Shown here: positions 16,790 through 25,572 of the stretch, piece by piece
How positions within the stretch are numbered: position 1 is the first letter of the stretch
Layout: every line of letters starts with the position of its first letter
Assembly: GCF_001013475.1 (NCBI RefSeq)
Contig: NZ_JZEF01000002.1
Span: 498,785 to 562,784 of the forward strand
Reading direction: 5' to 3'
DNA length: 64,000 nucleotides
From: Xanthomonas arboricola pv. juglandis
GTDB lineage: Bacteria; Pseudomonadota; Gammaproteobacteria; Xanthomonadales; Xanthomonadaceae
Notes under the pieces: model-generated
What the model was told of the DNA's origin: nothing
Database searches by the model: none
Seen by the model: the letters and a program-made list of their open reading frames with translations, nothing else
Position numbers and translations under genes: made by a program

Positions 16790-18042
16790 GCCTGCGGCTC
16801 CGCGTGCCAGGCCGCCAGTGCGGCTTCCACCGCCAGCCCTGGTGTGCAGGCGTAGCCTTCGGCGCGCAGCACCGCTTCCAGTGCGGCCAGGGTGATCAGC
16901 ACCTTGTGTTTCATCGCGTTGTAGCCCATCGCGCCGATGCGCCAGATCCTGCCCTGCAGCGGCCCGAACGCGGTGCCGATCTCGATCTCGAAATCCTCGC
17001 GCATGCGCCGGCGCACCGCATCGCTGTCGATGCCGTGCGGAATCACCACGCCGGTGACATTGGTCATGCGGTGCGCATCATCGCCGAACACCTCCAGCCC
17101 CAGCGCGCGGATGCCGGCACTCACCGCACGCCCGGCGGCAGCGTGGCGGGCGAAGCGGGCGTCCAGGCCTTCCTGCAGCGCCACGCGTGCGCATTCGCGC
17201 GCGCCGTACAACATGGTGGTGGCTTCGGTGTGGTGGTTGAGGCGTTTGTCCGACCAGTAATCCATGATCATCGCCAGATCGAAATAATTCGAGGCGATGC
17301 GCGGCCCGCTGCCGTTGACGATGTCCTCGCGTACGATGCCGCGCTCGACATGGCGACGCGCGAAGATCGCCTCGGCCGCCGCGTCGGAGACGGTGATCGG
17401 CGCCGAGCCGGACGGCCCGCCCAGGCATTTCTGCAGGCCGCCGGTGACCACGTCCACGTCCCAGCGATCGCTGGCGATGGGCATGCCGCCGATGGTGGCG
17501 GTGGCATCCACGTAACTCAGCGCGCCGGCCGCGCGGCACAGCGCGCCGAGGCCATCCAGCGGCTGGGCCATGGTGGTGGAGGTGTCGCCGTGCACGGTAG
17601 CGACCAATTTGGGTGCCACGCGTTCGATCGCCTCGGCGATTGCAGCAAGCGGCACCACTTCGCCCCAGGGCGCATCCACGGTGTGCACATCGGCACCGAG
17701 CCGGCCCAGGATCTCGGTAAGCAGCAGGCCGAAGCGGCCGAAGTTGATCACCAGCACGCGGTCGCCCGGGCTGACCAGCGACACCAGCGCCGCTTCGATG
17801 CCGGCGCGCGCGGTGCCGTCGACCAGAAACGTCCAGCGATTCTCGGTACCGAACAGCGGCCGGTACAGCGCCATCACCTCGTTCATGTAGGTGGTCATTT
17901 CCGGATCGAACTGGCCGAGCAGATCGGCGGCCATCGCACGCAGCACGCGCGGATGCGCATTGACCGGGCCCGGGCCCATCAACAGCCGTTGCGGGGGATC
18001 GAGCTCGCCGAAGGTGTGCAGGTGACGCAGATCAGGTGACAA
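16786..18042 (-). CDS. hpxJ: (S)-ureidoglycine aminotransferase (HpxJ/PucG type), TTG start
   Basis: PLP-dependent class V aminotransferase of 418 residues. RLLMGPGPVNAHPRVL opens the fold, VDATATIGGMP holds the PLP Asp and GGLQKCLGGPSG the Schiff-base Lys. It moves the amino group of ureidoglycine to a keto acid such as glyoxylate, giving oxalurate. I place the start at a TTG at 18042, which gives MSPDLRHLHTFG; GGGAG lies six bases before it. An ATG at 18099 would sit deep inside hpxK and add unrelated residues. The gene overlaps the hpxK 3' end by 11 bp. Confidence 0.9.
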   Translation of the reverse strand: MSPDLRHLHTFGELDPPQRLLMGPGPVNAHPRVLRAMAADLLGQFDPEMTTYMNEVMALYRPLFGTENRWTFLVDGTARAGIEAALVSLVSPGDRVLVINFGRFGLLLTEILGRLGADVHTVDAPWGEVVPLAAIAEAIERVAPKLVATVHGDTSTTMAQPLDGLGALCRAAGALSYVDATATIGGMPIASDRWDVDVVTGGLQKCLGGPSGSAPITVSDAAAEAIFARRHVERGIVREDIVNGSGPRIASNYFDLAMIMDYWSDKRLNHHTEATTMLYGARECARVALQEGLDARFARHAAAGRAVSAGIRALGLEVFGDDAHRMTNVTGVVIPHGIDSDAVRRRMREDFEIEIGTAFGPLQGRIWRIGAMGYNAMKHKVLITLAALEAVLRAEGYACTPGLAVEAALAAWHAEPQA

Positions 18043-19303
18043 GAGGATCTCCCAGGTGTTCGATGAAGTGGCGCATGACCGCCAGTGCGAGTTCGGCATC
18101 GGCCGGGGCCACGTGTTCGTCCGGATGATGGCTGATGCCGCCGGCGCAGCGCACGAACAGCATCGCGGTGGGGCAGAGCGCGGCCATCACCATCGCATCG
18201 TGGCCGGCGCCGGACACCAACTGGCGCGGCGCGACGCCTTGTGCGGCGACTGCGTGTTGCAGACGGGTCATCAATGCCGGTGCGCAGGGGCTGGCGGCCA
18301 GCGTCTGCAACGGGTCGATGGCGATGGCGATGTTGCGGGTTTTGCTGATACGGGCCAGGGCGCGTTCGATCTCCAACACTGCCGCATCGCGCGTTGCATC
18401 GTCGCCGGCGCGCACGTCCAGCGTGCAGTCCACCCGGCCGGGCACCACGTTGGTGGCACCGGGTGCGACCTGCAGCTTGCCGACCGTGGCGACCAGGTCG
18501 TCGCTGCCGGCGCGTGCAATCCCTTCGATGGCCAGCAAGGCCTCGGCAGCGGCGCTCAATGCATCGCGACGCAAGGCCATGGTGGTGGTGCCGGCGTGGC
18601 CGGCGCGGCCGTCGAAGCGCAGGGCAAAGCGCCGCTGCGCGGCGATCGCGGTGACGATGCCGAGCGGCAGGCCTTCGGCTTCCAGCACCGGGCCTTGTTC
18701 GATGTGGGTTTCCAGATAGGCCAGCAGGCTGCCGGGCGCACGTGCGGCGTGTTGTATGTGCGCGATGTCCAGGCCCCACTCGGCCAACGCGCTGGCCACG
18801 TCGGTGCCGGCCGCGTCGGTGACCGCCAGCGTGGCGGGGTCGAGCGTGCCGGCGACTGCGCGGCTGCAGAACATCGAGGCAGGAAAGCGCGACCCTTCCT
18901 CGTCGCCGAAGGCGATCACCTCGATCGCGAACGGCAGGCGCCGGCCCTGGGCATGCAGCGCGGCGACGCATTCGATGCCGAGCAGGATGCCGAGCGGGCC
19001 GTCATAACGCCCGGCATCGCGCACGCTGTCCAGGTGGCTGCCGATCAGCAGCGCCGGTGCGTCGGCATGCGCGCCTTCGTAACGCCCGATCAGGTTGGCC
19101 GCTGCGTCCAGACGCACCTGCATGCCGGCCTGGCGCATCCATTCGCCCACCTGTGCGACGGCGGCGCGATGCGCTGGGCTGAGCCAGGCGCGGAACAGCC
19201 CGCCGGGTGTGTCGCTGTAGGGCGGAACACCCAGGGCGTCGCAGCGGTCGACCGCGCGCGCGCCCGAGCTTTGGACGGGTGAGCTGCGTTGCGCGCTCAG
19301 CAT
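18032..19303 (-). CDS. hpxK: Allantoate amidohydrolase (AllC/HpxK, M20 family)
   Basis: Dinuclear-metal hydrolase of 423 residues that cuts allantoate to ureidoglycine, ammonia and CO2. Metal ligands are visible in GSHLDSV (His), YDGPLG (Asp), FGDEEGSRF (Glu pair), YLETHIEQGPVLE (His) and, close to the C-terminus, GGISHHPDE. GAGHDAM is the substrate-side motif. It is the first gene of the seven-gene minus-strand urate operon. The promoter should lie in 19304-19700, where there is a palindrome of LysR-operator type. Confidence 0.92.
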   Translation of the reverse strand: MLSAQRSSPVQSSGARAVDRCDALGVPPYSDTPGGLFRAWLSPAHRAAVAQVGEWMRQAGMQVRLDAAANLIGRYEGAHADAPALLIGSHLDSVRDAGRYDGPLGILLGIECVAALHAQGRRLPFAIEVIAFGDEEGSRFPASMFCSRAVAGTLDPATLAVTDAAGTDVASALAEWGLDIAHIQHAARAPGSLLAYLETHIEQGPVLEAEGLPLGIVTAIAAQRRFALRFDGRAGHAGTTTMALRRDALSAAAEALLAIEGIARAGSDDLVATVGKLQVAPGATNVVPGRVDCTLDVRAGDDATRDAAVLEIERALARISKTRNIAIAIDPLQTLAASPCAPALMTRLQHAVAAQGVAPRQLVSGAGHDAMVMAALCPTAMLFVRCAGGISHHPDEHVAPADAELALAVMRHFIEHLGDPLVT

Positions 19304-19526
19304 GGGGTGCCGTGCAGGGGTGTTGTTTTAACGCAGCTGCCAGGACCGCGATGCGACAGGGACTGATGCATGGAGCCTCCGCAGGCGGTGTGGAAAGGGG
19401 GGCGGATATCGCCGACGTTGATCGCCTCGCAGCAATGGCATCAGGTGCTTGCGCGGCAAGCGGCGGCCGTCGAATCGACTATACGAACCGCCCCCGTCAC
19501 CCCAAAGCAGTTTTTTTAGGGCTGGG

Positions 19527-19545
19527 CGTTGCAAAAAATGCGACG
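19527..19545. promoter_or_regulatory. Putative LysR-type operator upstream of the urate operon
   Basis: CGTTGCA-AAAAA-TGCGACG, two 7-base arms with a single mismatch and an A5 spacer. It contains the T-N11-A pattern usual for LysR regulators in slightly degenerate form. It lies between the divergent hpxK and LysR genes. A near-identical site lies before the vanA-like/LysR pair at 36084-36102. The binding protein is inferred. Confidence 0.5.
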
Positions 19546-19566
19546 GGCGGCTTGTGGCCCGTTTTG

Positions 19567-19677
19567 TTCCTTCTCCCGCCGGGAGCAGGTTCCAGCAGGG
19601 CGGATGCGGGTGCGGCAGCATCAAGGTAGCTGAGCAGCCGTACCCTCACCCCAGCCCCTCTCCCGCAGGAGAGGGGC
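19567..19677. repeat. Dispersed GC-rich palindromic repeat, second copy
   Basis: Same layout as the element at 7132-7264: CCTTCTCCCGCCGGGAGCAGG, a GCGGATGCGGGTGCGG core, then TACCCTCACCCCAGCCCC and the CCCCTCTCCCGCAGGAGAGGGG hairpin. It sits in the hpxK/LysR divergent region, 62 bp before the LysR start. The whole 19304-19738 gap holds this repeat and the operator and no gene. Confidence 0.75.
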
Positions 19678-19738
19678 TTTGGAATTCCTTTTCCACCGGC
19701 TGCTACAGTCATGCGGATTCCATGAAAGAGATTCACCA

Positions 19739-20632
19739 ATGGCGCGCGACAACTTCAAGGACCTGCTGGCGCTGATCGCCATCGTTCGCGAGGGCAGCTT
19801 TACCCGCGCCGCCGCCAAGCTGGGCGTTTCGCAGTCGGCGCTGAGTCATACCATTCGCGGGCTGGAAGCGACGCTGGGTCTGCGCCTGCTGACCCGCACC
19901 ACACGCAGCGTGGCGCCCACCGAAGCCGGCGAGCGGCTGATCCAGACGGTGGCGCCGCGCTTTGCCGAAATCGAAGAGGCGCTGTCTGCGCTCGGCGAAA
20001 TGCGCGACACACCCGCAGGCACCGTGCGCATCACCGCCACCGACTACGCTGCGCGCGCGATCCTGTGGCCCAAGCTGTCCAGGCTGCTGCGCGACTACCC
20101 AGAGATCAAGGTCGAGATCGTGGTCGACAACGGCCTGACCGACATCGTCGCCGACCGTTACGACCTGGGCGTACGGCTGGGCGACCAAGTCGAAAAGGAC
20201 ATGATCGCCGCGCGTATCGCGCCGGACATGCGCATGGCCATCGTCGCCGCGCCGTCCTATTTCGCGCGTCGGCCCATCCCCAAGACGCCGCAGGATCTCA
20301 CCGCGCACAGCTGCATCAACCTGCGCATGAAGACCGCCGGTGGCATCTACGCCTGGGAGCTGGAAAAGGACGGCCGCGAAGTCATCGTGCGCGTGGATGG
20401 CCAGCTGACCTTCAACGGCACCTACGAAGCGCTGGACGCGGCGGTGGATGGCTTCGGCATCGCGTTCGTGCAGGAGGACCTGGCGCGCCCGCATATCAAG
20501 GCCGGACGGCTGCGCTGGGTGATGAAGGACTGGTCGCCGACCTGGCCGGGCTTGCACGCGTTCTATCCCAGCCGTCGCCATTCCTCGTCCGCCTTCAACC
20601 TCGTCGTGGATGCGCTGCGTTACAAGGGTTGA
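19739..20632 (+). CDS. LysR-family transcriptional regulator, divergent from the urate operon
   Basis: Protein of 297 residues with an N-terminal winged helix (FKDLLALIAIVREGSFTRAA, helix-turn-helix AAAKLGVSQSALSHTIRGLE). The C-terminal periplasmic-binding-protein-like domain has GTVRITATDYAARAIL at its start and FNGTYEALDAAVDGFGIAFV near residue 225. The family usually represses itself and activates the divergent operon on binding a pathway metabolite. Its position makes it the likely regulator of hpxK-uraH, but the effector cannot be told. The ATG at 19739 gives the normal family N-terminus; the upstream open frame from 19679 overlaps the repeat. Confidence 0.88.
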   Translation: MARDNFKDLLALIAIVREGSFTRAAAKLGVSQSALSHTIRGLEATLGLRLLTRTTRSVAPTEAGERLIQTVAPRFAEIEEALSALGEMRDTPAGTVRITATDYAARAILWPKLSRLLRDYPEIKVEIVVDNGLTDIVADRYDLGVRLGDQVEKDMIAARIAPDMRMAIVAAPSYFARRPIPKTPQDLTAHSCINLRMKTAGGIYAWELEKDGREVIVRVDGQLTFNGTYEALDAAVDGFGIAFVQEDLARPHIKAGRLRWVMKDWSPTWPGLHAFYPSRRHSSSAFNLVVDALRYKG

Positions 20633-20947
20633 GGGTCCGCGCCAGGGAGAGGCGCTCGACGCAGGCAAGTGGTTGATGAGCGGGCTTCATAAGCCCGTGC
20701 GCATCCACCATCTTTATCGCTGCCCACTGCCTGCGTAAGCTGCAGCACATCCAGACACGCGCACGCCCGAGCCGCAGCATCCGTTGCTGCATTGCGCCCG
20801 TCGTGCGTCGCTGCGGTGGCAGGTCGATGCAGTGCATCGCTGCCTGCGGCGCATCCCTTCCGAACACCAGGTTCGCTATCGAGCGCGGCGTCAGCGCGCT
20901 TGCGTCGTGGCGTTCGTCTCGCATCCCACTTCGCACAAAGGCCCCAC
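20633..20947. other. Intergenic region without a supported gene
   Basis: About 315 bp upstream of the NepI-like MFS gene. Frames open into the MFS gene from 20792, but the residues look non-coding. The promoter of the MFS gene should be here; I could not pick boxes with confidence. Confidence 0.45.
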
Positions 20948-22147
20948 ATGCAAGCCAGTTCGCTCGCTACCGATCCATCCTCGCGCGCCGCAGCCGTCGC
21001 AACCCGCCAGACCTGGAGCGCGGTCGGCTCGATGTCGCTCTGCGTTGCGCTGCTGATCGCCTCCGAGTTCATGCCGGTCAGCCTGCTCACGCCGATCGCC
21101 GCCGATCTGCACGCCAGTGCCGGCATGGCCGGCCAGGCGATCTCGATCTCCGGCCTGTTCGCGGTGGTCGCCAGCCTGCTGATCGCACCGCTGTCGTCGC
21201 GCTTCAACCGGCGCCATGTGTTGATCGCCCTGACCGGGGTGATGCTGTTGTCGCTGCTGTTGATCGCCAATGCGCACAGCTTCGGCATGTTGATGGTGGC
21301 GCGCGCGTTGCTCGGCATCACCATCGGCGGCTTCTGGGCATTGTCCACTGCCACGGTGATGCGCATCATGCCCGAGCATGCGGTGCCCAAGGCCTTGGGC
21401 ATCATATTTATCGGTAACGCAGTCGCTGCTGCATTCGCCGCGCCATTGGGCAGCTATCTGGGCGCCACCATCGGCTGGCGCGGGGTGTTCTGGGGCATGT
21501 TGCCGTTGGTGGCGCTGACCATCCTCTGGCAATGGCGCAGCCTGCCATCGATGCCTGCGCAAGGCACAACTTCGCTGGGTGGCATCGTCACCTTGTTGAA
21601 GCGTCGCTATGTGGCACGCGCCATGCTCGCGGTGATGCTCGGATTTGCCGGTGCGTTTTCTGCGTTCACCTACTTCCGCCCGTTTCTGGAAACCGTTGCG
21701 CAGGTCGATGTGTCGCAACTGTCGTTGCTGCTGCTCGGCCTGGGCCTGGCCGGATTCGTCGGTACCTATGCCGCCACCGCGTTGGTGCCGAAGCGCTTGT
21801 TCACCCTGCTCAGCGTGCTGCCGGTCGCGCTGGGTGTGGCGACCATCAGCATGCTGCTGGCCGGTCACTTGGTGTGGGCCGTGGCCGTGGCGATGATTGC
21901 CTGGGGCACGCTCAACTCGGCGATGCCGGTGGCCTGGTCCACCTGGTTGAGCCGCTGCGTCAAGGACGCACCGGAAAGCGGCGGCGGCCTGATGGTTGCC
22001 GCAATCCAGCTCTCCATCATGCTGGGCGGGGCCGCAGGCGGCGTGCTGCTGGATCATGTGTCGATCGGTGCCACCTTTGTCGGTGCCAGCGTGTTGCTGC
22101 TGGCCGCGTCACTGGTTGCAGGGCGTGGCGATCGTTTACAGCCGTGA
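20948..22147 (+). CDS. MFS transporter, NepI-like (purine nucleoside efflux)
   Basis: Twelve-helix major facilitator of 399 residues. From memory it closely follows E. coli NepI, the purine ribonucleoside exporter: TWSAVGSMSLCVALLIASEF and MPVSLLTPIAADL in TM1, LLGITIGGFWALSTATVMR in TM4/5, VPKALGIIF, APLGSYLGATIGWRGVFWG and MPVAWSTWLSRC. The ATG at 20948 starts close to TM1 as in NepI. Export of inosine or adenosine would suit the purine clusters on both sides, but related MFS proteins export sugars or drugs, so the substrate is inferred. Its 3' end overlaps that of the convergent LysR gene by 12 bp. Confidence 0.75.
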   Translation: MQASSLATDPSSRAAAVATRQTWSAVGSMSLCVALLIASEFMPVSLLTPIAADLHASAGMAGQAISISGLFAVVASLLIAPLSSRFNRRHVLIALTGVMLLSLLLIANAHSFGMLMVARALLGITIGGFWALSTATVMRIMPEHAVPKALGIIFIGNAVAAAFAAPLGSYLGATIGWRGVFWGMLPLVALTILWQWRSLPSMPAQGTTSLGGIVTLLKRRYVARAMLAVMLGFAGAFSAFTYFRPFLETVAQVDVSQLSLLLLGLGLAGFVGTYAATALVPKRLFTLLSVLPVALGVATISMLLAGHLVWAVAVAMIAWGTLNSAMPVAWSTWLSRCVKDAPESGGGLMVAAIQLSIMLGGAAGGVLLDHVSIGATFVGASVLLLAASLVAGRGDRLQP

Positions 22148-23053
22148 GGGATGGTGATGAAAATCCAGATCCTGGCGCAGGGCATCCACACAGTAGTCGA
22201 CAAACGTGCGTACCTTGGATGAGCTGCGACGGCCTTCCACGTAGACCACGTGCACCGGCTCCGGTGCGATTTCGAACGTGTCGAGGATGCAGGTGAGCTT
22301 GCCGCTCTGAAGGTGTTCGCGTATCTGGTAAGCCGGCACCTGCGTTAGTCCCCAACCCTGTACTGCGGCGGTGATGGCGGCATTGAACGAGGTCACGCTC
22401 AGCCGCGAGGCGACATCGACCAGATGCTCGCACCCATCGATGCGGAACGGCCACTTGGGTGGGTGCTCGGACGGTGCGGTGGAGATGGTGGCGTGCTGCG
22501 GCAGATCGTCCGGCTGCTGCGGAGTACCGTGTGCTGCCAGATAGCCGGGCGAGGCGCAGACCATGCGACGCACGCTGCCGACCGGGATCGCGGTCAGCGA
22601 TGAGTCCGGCAGGGCGCCAATGCGCACGGCGACATCGATGCCTTCGTCCAGTAGCGGCAGCACGCGGTCGACCAGGATGGCGCGCGCAGTCATCGACGGA
22701 TATTCGCTGAGAAAGCGCGTCACCACCGGGGTGACATGCAATGCGCCGAACATCTGCGGCGCCGTCACCGTCAGCAAGCCGCTGGGAAGTGCGTGCAAGC
22801 CGGCCGCCCTGTTTTCGACATCCTCCAAATCGGCAAGCAGGCGCCGGCAGTCGATGGCGTACTGCTGCCCGGCCACGGTAAGCCGCATCTTGCGCGTGCT
22901 GCGCATGACCAGCAGCACGCCCAGGCGGCTTTCCAGCTGCGCGACGGTGCGGGTGACCGTTGCGGTGGAAATGCCAAGACGCCGCGCAACGCCGGCAAAG
23001 TTTGCCTGCCCTGCCAATGCGGCAAACAGCGTCATTTCCTGAATGCGGTCCAC
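22136..23053 (-). CDS. LysR-family transcriptional regulator
   Basis: Protein of 305 residues of the CrgA/YafC-like LysR branch: MDRIQEMTLFAALAGQANFA with helix-turn-helix RRLGISTATVTRTVAQLESR, then PSGLLTVTAPQMFGALHV opening the effector domain. LPLLDEGIDVAVRIGALPDS is typical of this branch. It is divergent from the Tat-type alpha/beta hydrolase at 23257 (203 bp apart), which is its most likely target. Its 3' end overlaps the NepI-like gene tail to tail. Confidence 0.88.
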   Translation of the reverse strand: MDRIQEMTLFAALAGQANFAGVARRLGISTATVTRTVAQLESRLGVLLVMRSTRKMRLTVAGQQYAIDCRRLLADLEDVENRAAGLHALPSGLLTVTAPQMFGALHVTPVVTRFLSEYPSMTARAILVDRVLPLLDEGIDVAVRIGALPDSSLTAIPVGSVRRMVCASPGYLAAHGTPQQPDDLPQHATISTAPSEHPPKWPFRIDGCEHLVDVASRLSVTSFNAAITAAVQGWGLTQVPAYQIREHLQSGKLTCILDTFEIAPEPVHVVYVEGRRSSSKVRTFVDYCVDALRQDLDFHHHPSRL

Positions 23054-23256
23054 GTGCGTCTCAGAGATGGATGTGCCAGCAGCCTAACAGCCTGCCGATG
23101 CACCTCGCGCGACACACCACGACTTGGCGATCGCACGCGGTTGCGCACCTGCGCGCAGCATTGCAGCAACGGCAATGGTGAATTGACCTCCCTGGTGGTT
23201 CCCGGCATCTGCCTGCGCACCTAGCATGGCCGCCACTTCGTCGATCCGGGATTTCC

Positions 23257-24315
23257 ATGAAGCATTCCGATGCGCCCAGCGCGGACAACATCGCTCACGC
23301 CAGCACAGATATCGGTCGTCGCAACCTGCTGCGGGCGTCGTGCATAGGCACCGCATTCGCACTGAGCGCCGGTGCGCTCGACGCCGCCGACCTTTCCAGC
23401 ACCACGATTGCACTCAAAGAGGACACCATGCCGAACGATGAAGCATTCCGCGTCAGCTTCCACACGCAACAGGTCGGCGATATCGAGGTGTTCTATCGCC
23501 AGGCCGGGCGCAAGGATGCGCCGGTGCTGTTGCTGCTGCACGGCTTCCCCAGTGCCAGCCATATGTTCCGCGATCTGATGCCGCTGCTGGCAAGCCAGTA
23601 CCGCCTGATCGCGCCTGATCTGCCCGGCTTCGGCAACACCAAGGCGCCACCGCGCGGGCAGTTCGACTACACGTTCGACAATCTGTACAAAGTCATCGAA
23701 GGCTTCACCGAGGCATTGGGACTGGCCAGCTACAGCGTGTACGTGTTCGATTACGGCGCGCCGGTGGGCTTTCGCCTGGCTGCGGCAAACCCGCACAAGG
23801 TGAGCGCCATCATCAGCCAGAACGGCAACGCCTATCTGGAGGGTTTCAGCGACCAGTGGGGCCCGTGGCAGGCGTACTGGCGTGAGCCGACTGCAGCCAA
23901 CCGCGACGCCTGCCGTGACTCGCTGTCGCCGCAGACCATTCGCGACTGGCAGTACGCGACCGGTGCCGACCCGAGCAGGCTGTCGCCCGATGGCTACACC
24001 CTGGATATCGCGTACATGGCCCGCCCGGGCGCCGAAGAGATCCAGCTGGATATGATTCTCGACTACCGCAGCAATGTGGCGGCCTATCCCAGCTTCCACG
24101 CGTATTTCCGCACCCATCAGCCGCCACTGCTGGCGGTATGGGGCAGGCACGATCCCGCCTTCATCCCGCCGGGTGCGCAGGCCTATCGCAAGGATCTGCC
24201 GAACGCCGAAGTGCATCTGCTGGATGCCGGACACTTCGCGCTGGAGACGCATGCGGTCGAGATTGCACAGTACATCCGCGATTTTCTGGGACGCGCGCTT
24301 GGCATGTCTTCGTAA
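23257..24315 (+). CDS. Tat-exported alpha/beta hydrolase (haloalkane dehalogenase/epoxide hydrolase-like)
   Basis: Protein of 352 residues. The N-terminus has a twin-arginine motif (GRRNLLRAS, residues 20-28) before a hydrophobic stretch, suggesting periplasmic export. The core is an alpha/beta hydrolase: VLLLLHGFPSASHMFRDL gives the HGFP oxyanion motif, VYVFDYGAPVGFRLA the nucleophile elbow with Asp in place of Ser, GRHDPAF the acid, and DAGHFALETHA the catalytic His. An Asp nucleophile is typical of dehalogenases, epoxide hydrolases and related C-X cleaving enzymes. An internal ATG (NDEAFRVSF, near 23428) would give a cytosolic form. The substrate is unknown. The divergent LysR gene is its probable regulator. 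Confidence 0.82.
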   Translation: MKHSDAPSADNIAHASTDIGRRNLLRASCIGTAFALSAGALDAADLSSTTIALKEDTMPNDEAFRVSFHTQQVGDIEVFYRQAGRKDAPVLLLLHGFPSASHMFRDLMPLLASQYRLIAPDLPGFGNTKAPPRGQFDYTFDNLYKVIEGFTEALGLASYSVYVFDYGAPVGFRLAAANPHKVSAIISQNGNAYLEGFSDQWGPWQAYWREPTAANRDACRDSLSPQTIRDWQYATGADPSRLSPDGYTLDIAYMARPGAEEIQLDMILDYRSNVAAYPSFHAYFRTHQPPLLAVWGRHDPAFIPPGAQAYRKDLPNAEVHLLDAGHFALETHAVEIAQYIRDFLGRALGMSS

Positions 24316-24679
24316 TCGCATGGCACGCGCCGGGAGCTGCAGCGTGTGACGCCGCCAACGCTCAGACCTGTCCTCACCGATGGTGCAGCTGGCCGACTCG
24401 GCAGTTGCTTTGTCGCGCGCTCGGCATGTGTCCTGTCACCCGGAGTGATCACCGACGTCACAGCTGAAGTGGCTTGATGCCAGTCGAGGTTGCTTTCGCG
24501 CCTCTCACTCGACCCCACCGCCGCTCGATATCCGGGGTGAATGACAGGCGCGCGTGGCCGGCGCAAGCAGGGTGATCGGTCGGTTGTGTGTGCGCATGGG
24601 CAAGCCTGCTGCAGCTGTAGGTCTCCCGCACCGATCGGGCCTGCGCATAGGGTGCAGCGTTGTTTCATCGTTCATTACT
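24316..24679. other. Intergenic region, no gene seen
   Basis: About 360 bp of mixed composition between the hydrolase and the duplicated ompW leader. Short frames occur on both strands but none has coding character or a ribosome binding site. Confidence 0.45.
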
Positions 24680-24833
24680 AAAGTTTTAGCGACGCTTGCC
24701 GCTGTATCAATGGGGCATCCCGACCCTTGCAGAATGAAGTCAGTCGATGGTCATGAAAAGTTTTAGCGACGCTTGCCGCTGTATCAATGGGGCATCCCGA
24801 CCCTTGCAGAATGAAGTCAGTCGATGGTCATGA
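24680..24833 (+). repeat. Exact 77-bp tandem duplication overlapping the ompW start
   Basis: Copy 1 is 24680-24756 and copy 2 is 24757-24833; I find no mismatch between them. Each begins AAAGTTTTAGCGACGC and ends CGATGGTCATGA. The unit spans the ompW 5' leader and its first start codons, so the promoter-proximal region and the translation start exist twice. The perfect identity points to a recent event. Confidence 0.93.
24747..24833 (+). other. Upstream open reading frame created by the duplication, 28 codons
   Basis: The start codon copy in unit 1 (ATGGTCATG at 24747) opens a frame that reads through unit 2 (MVMKSFSDACRC…) and stops at the TGA at 24831-24833. That stop overlaps the true ompW start codons at 24830 and 24833. 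If translated, it could couple to or compete with ompW initiation. There is no sign that the peptide itself is a selected product. Confidence 0.4.
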
Positions 24834-25492
24834 TGCGACCATGGGTGCGAATCTCTCGGCTCGGCTTCTTACTTGGCGCGGTGGTGCTGTCGATGTCGCC
24901 AAGTCTTGCCGCCGGGGAGCAAGCTGCGGCAGCGCCTGCGCGCGGCGATGTGCTGGTTCGGGTGATGGCGCTCGATGTCACGGTGGCGCACATCGACTCG
25001 ACGATCCCCTCCATCGGCGGCAAGGTCAATACGCCCGACAAGCTCGTTCCAGGTGCAGACCTGAGCTATTTCATAACCGACCACTGGGCAGTGGAAGGAC
25101 AAGGCGGGCCGTTCGTCCGCGTCTACCGGGTGAGGCAGTCGCTTATCGGCGATTTCGACGTAGGCCGCATCCATACGAGAGCCGTCTCGCTGGTGCTCCA
25201 GTATCACTTGCGCCCGTCTGCCAAGCTCAAGCCCTATCTGGGGTTGGGCCTCAACTACGCTTGGTCAGGCGATGTCGAACCCGCAGCAGGCATCCCGGAT
25301 TTCAAGGTTTCAGACATCACCAGCGGCATCGCCAGTCTGGGGGTGGATTACCGCGTGACTGATCGCTGGTTTCTCAGTGGCAGTGTGCGCTACCTGCTCA
25401 GCCCCACTTATCAATTCCGCGGGCACGGTTTCAACGCCACCGTCAAACTCGACACCTTGGTGGTCGGGGCCGGAATCGGATACCGGTTTTGA
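24824..25492 (+). CDS. ompW: OmpW family outer membrane protein
   Basis: Protein of 222 residues with a signal peptide (WVRISRLGFLLGAVVLSMSPSLAA by position 30) and an eight-strand beta-barrel. Family features are DVLVRVMALDVTV, GGKVNTPDKLVPGADLSYF, FITDHWAVE, LKPYLGLGLNY and the C-terminal GAGIGYRF ending in Phe, the BAM signal. OmpW makes a small hydrophobic channel. Several ATGs (24824, 24830, 24833) can start it; 24824 is given, though the leader has no strong ribosome binding site. The 77-bp duplication covers its start. Base composition is slightly less GC-rich than the neighbours. Confidence 0.87.
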   Translation: MVMMRPWVRISRLGFLLGAVVLSMSPSLAAGEQAAAAPARGDVLVRVMALDVTVAHIDSTIPSIGGKVNTPDKLVPGADLSYFITDHWAVEGQGGPFVRVYRVRQSLIGDFDVGRIHTRAVSLVLQYHLRPSAKLKPYLGLGLNYAWSGDVEPAAGIPDFKVSDITSGIASLGVDYRVTDRWFLSGSVRYLLSPTYQFRGHGFNATVKLDTLVVGAGIGYRF

Positions 25493-25572
25493 CGCATGAA
25501 CTGGGTTCGGACACTGAAGCGAGTATTGCGCCTGGCGTGTCACCCGCGTTTCGAAGAGTAAGGCGATCGTTC

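Noticed and set aside
24680-24833. Tandem repeat considered as a CRISPR array or phage-type repeat
   Set aside because: Only two directly adjacent units without spacers; it is a simple tandem duplication.
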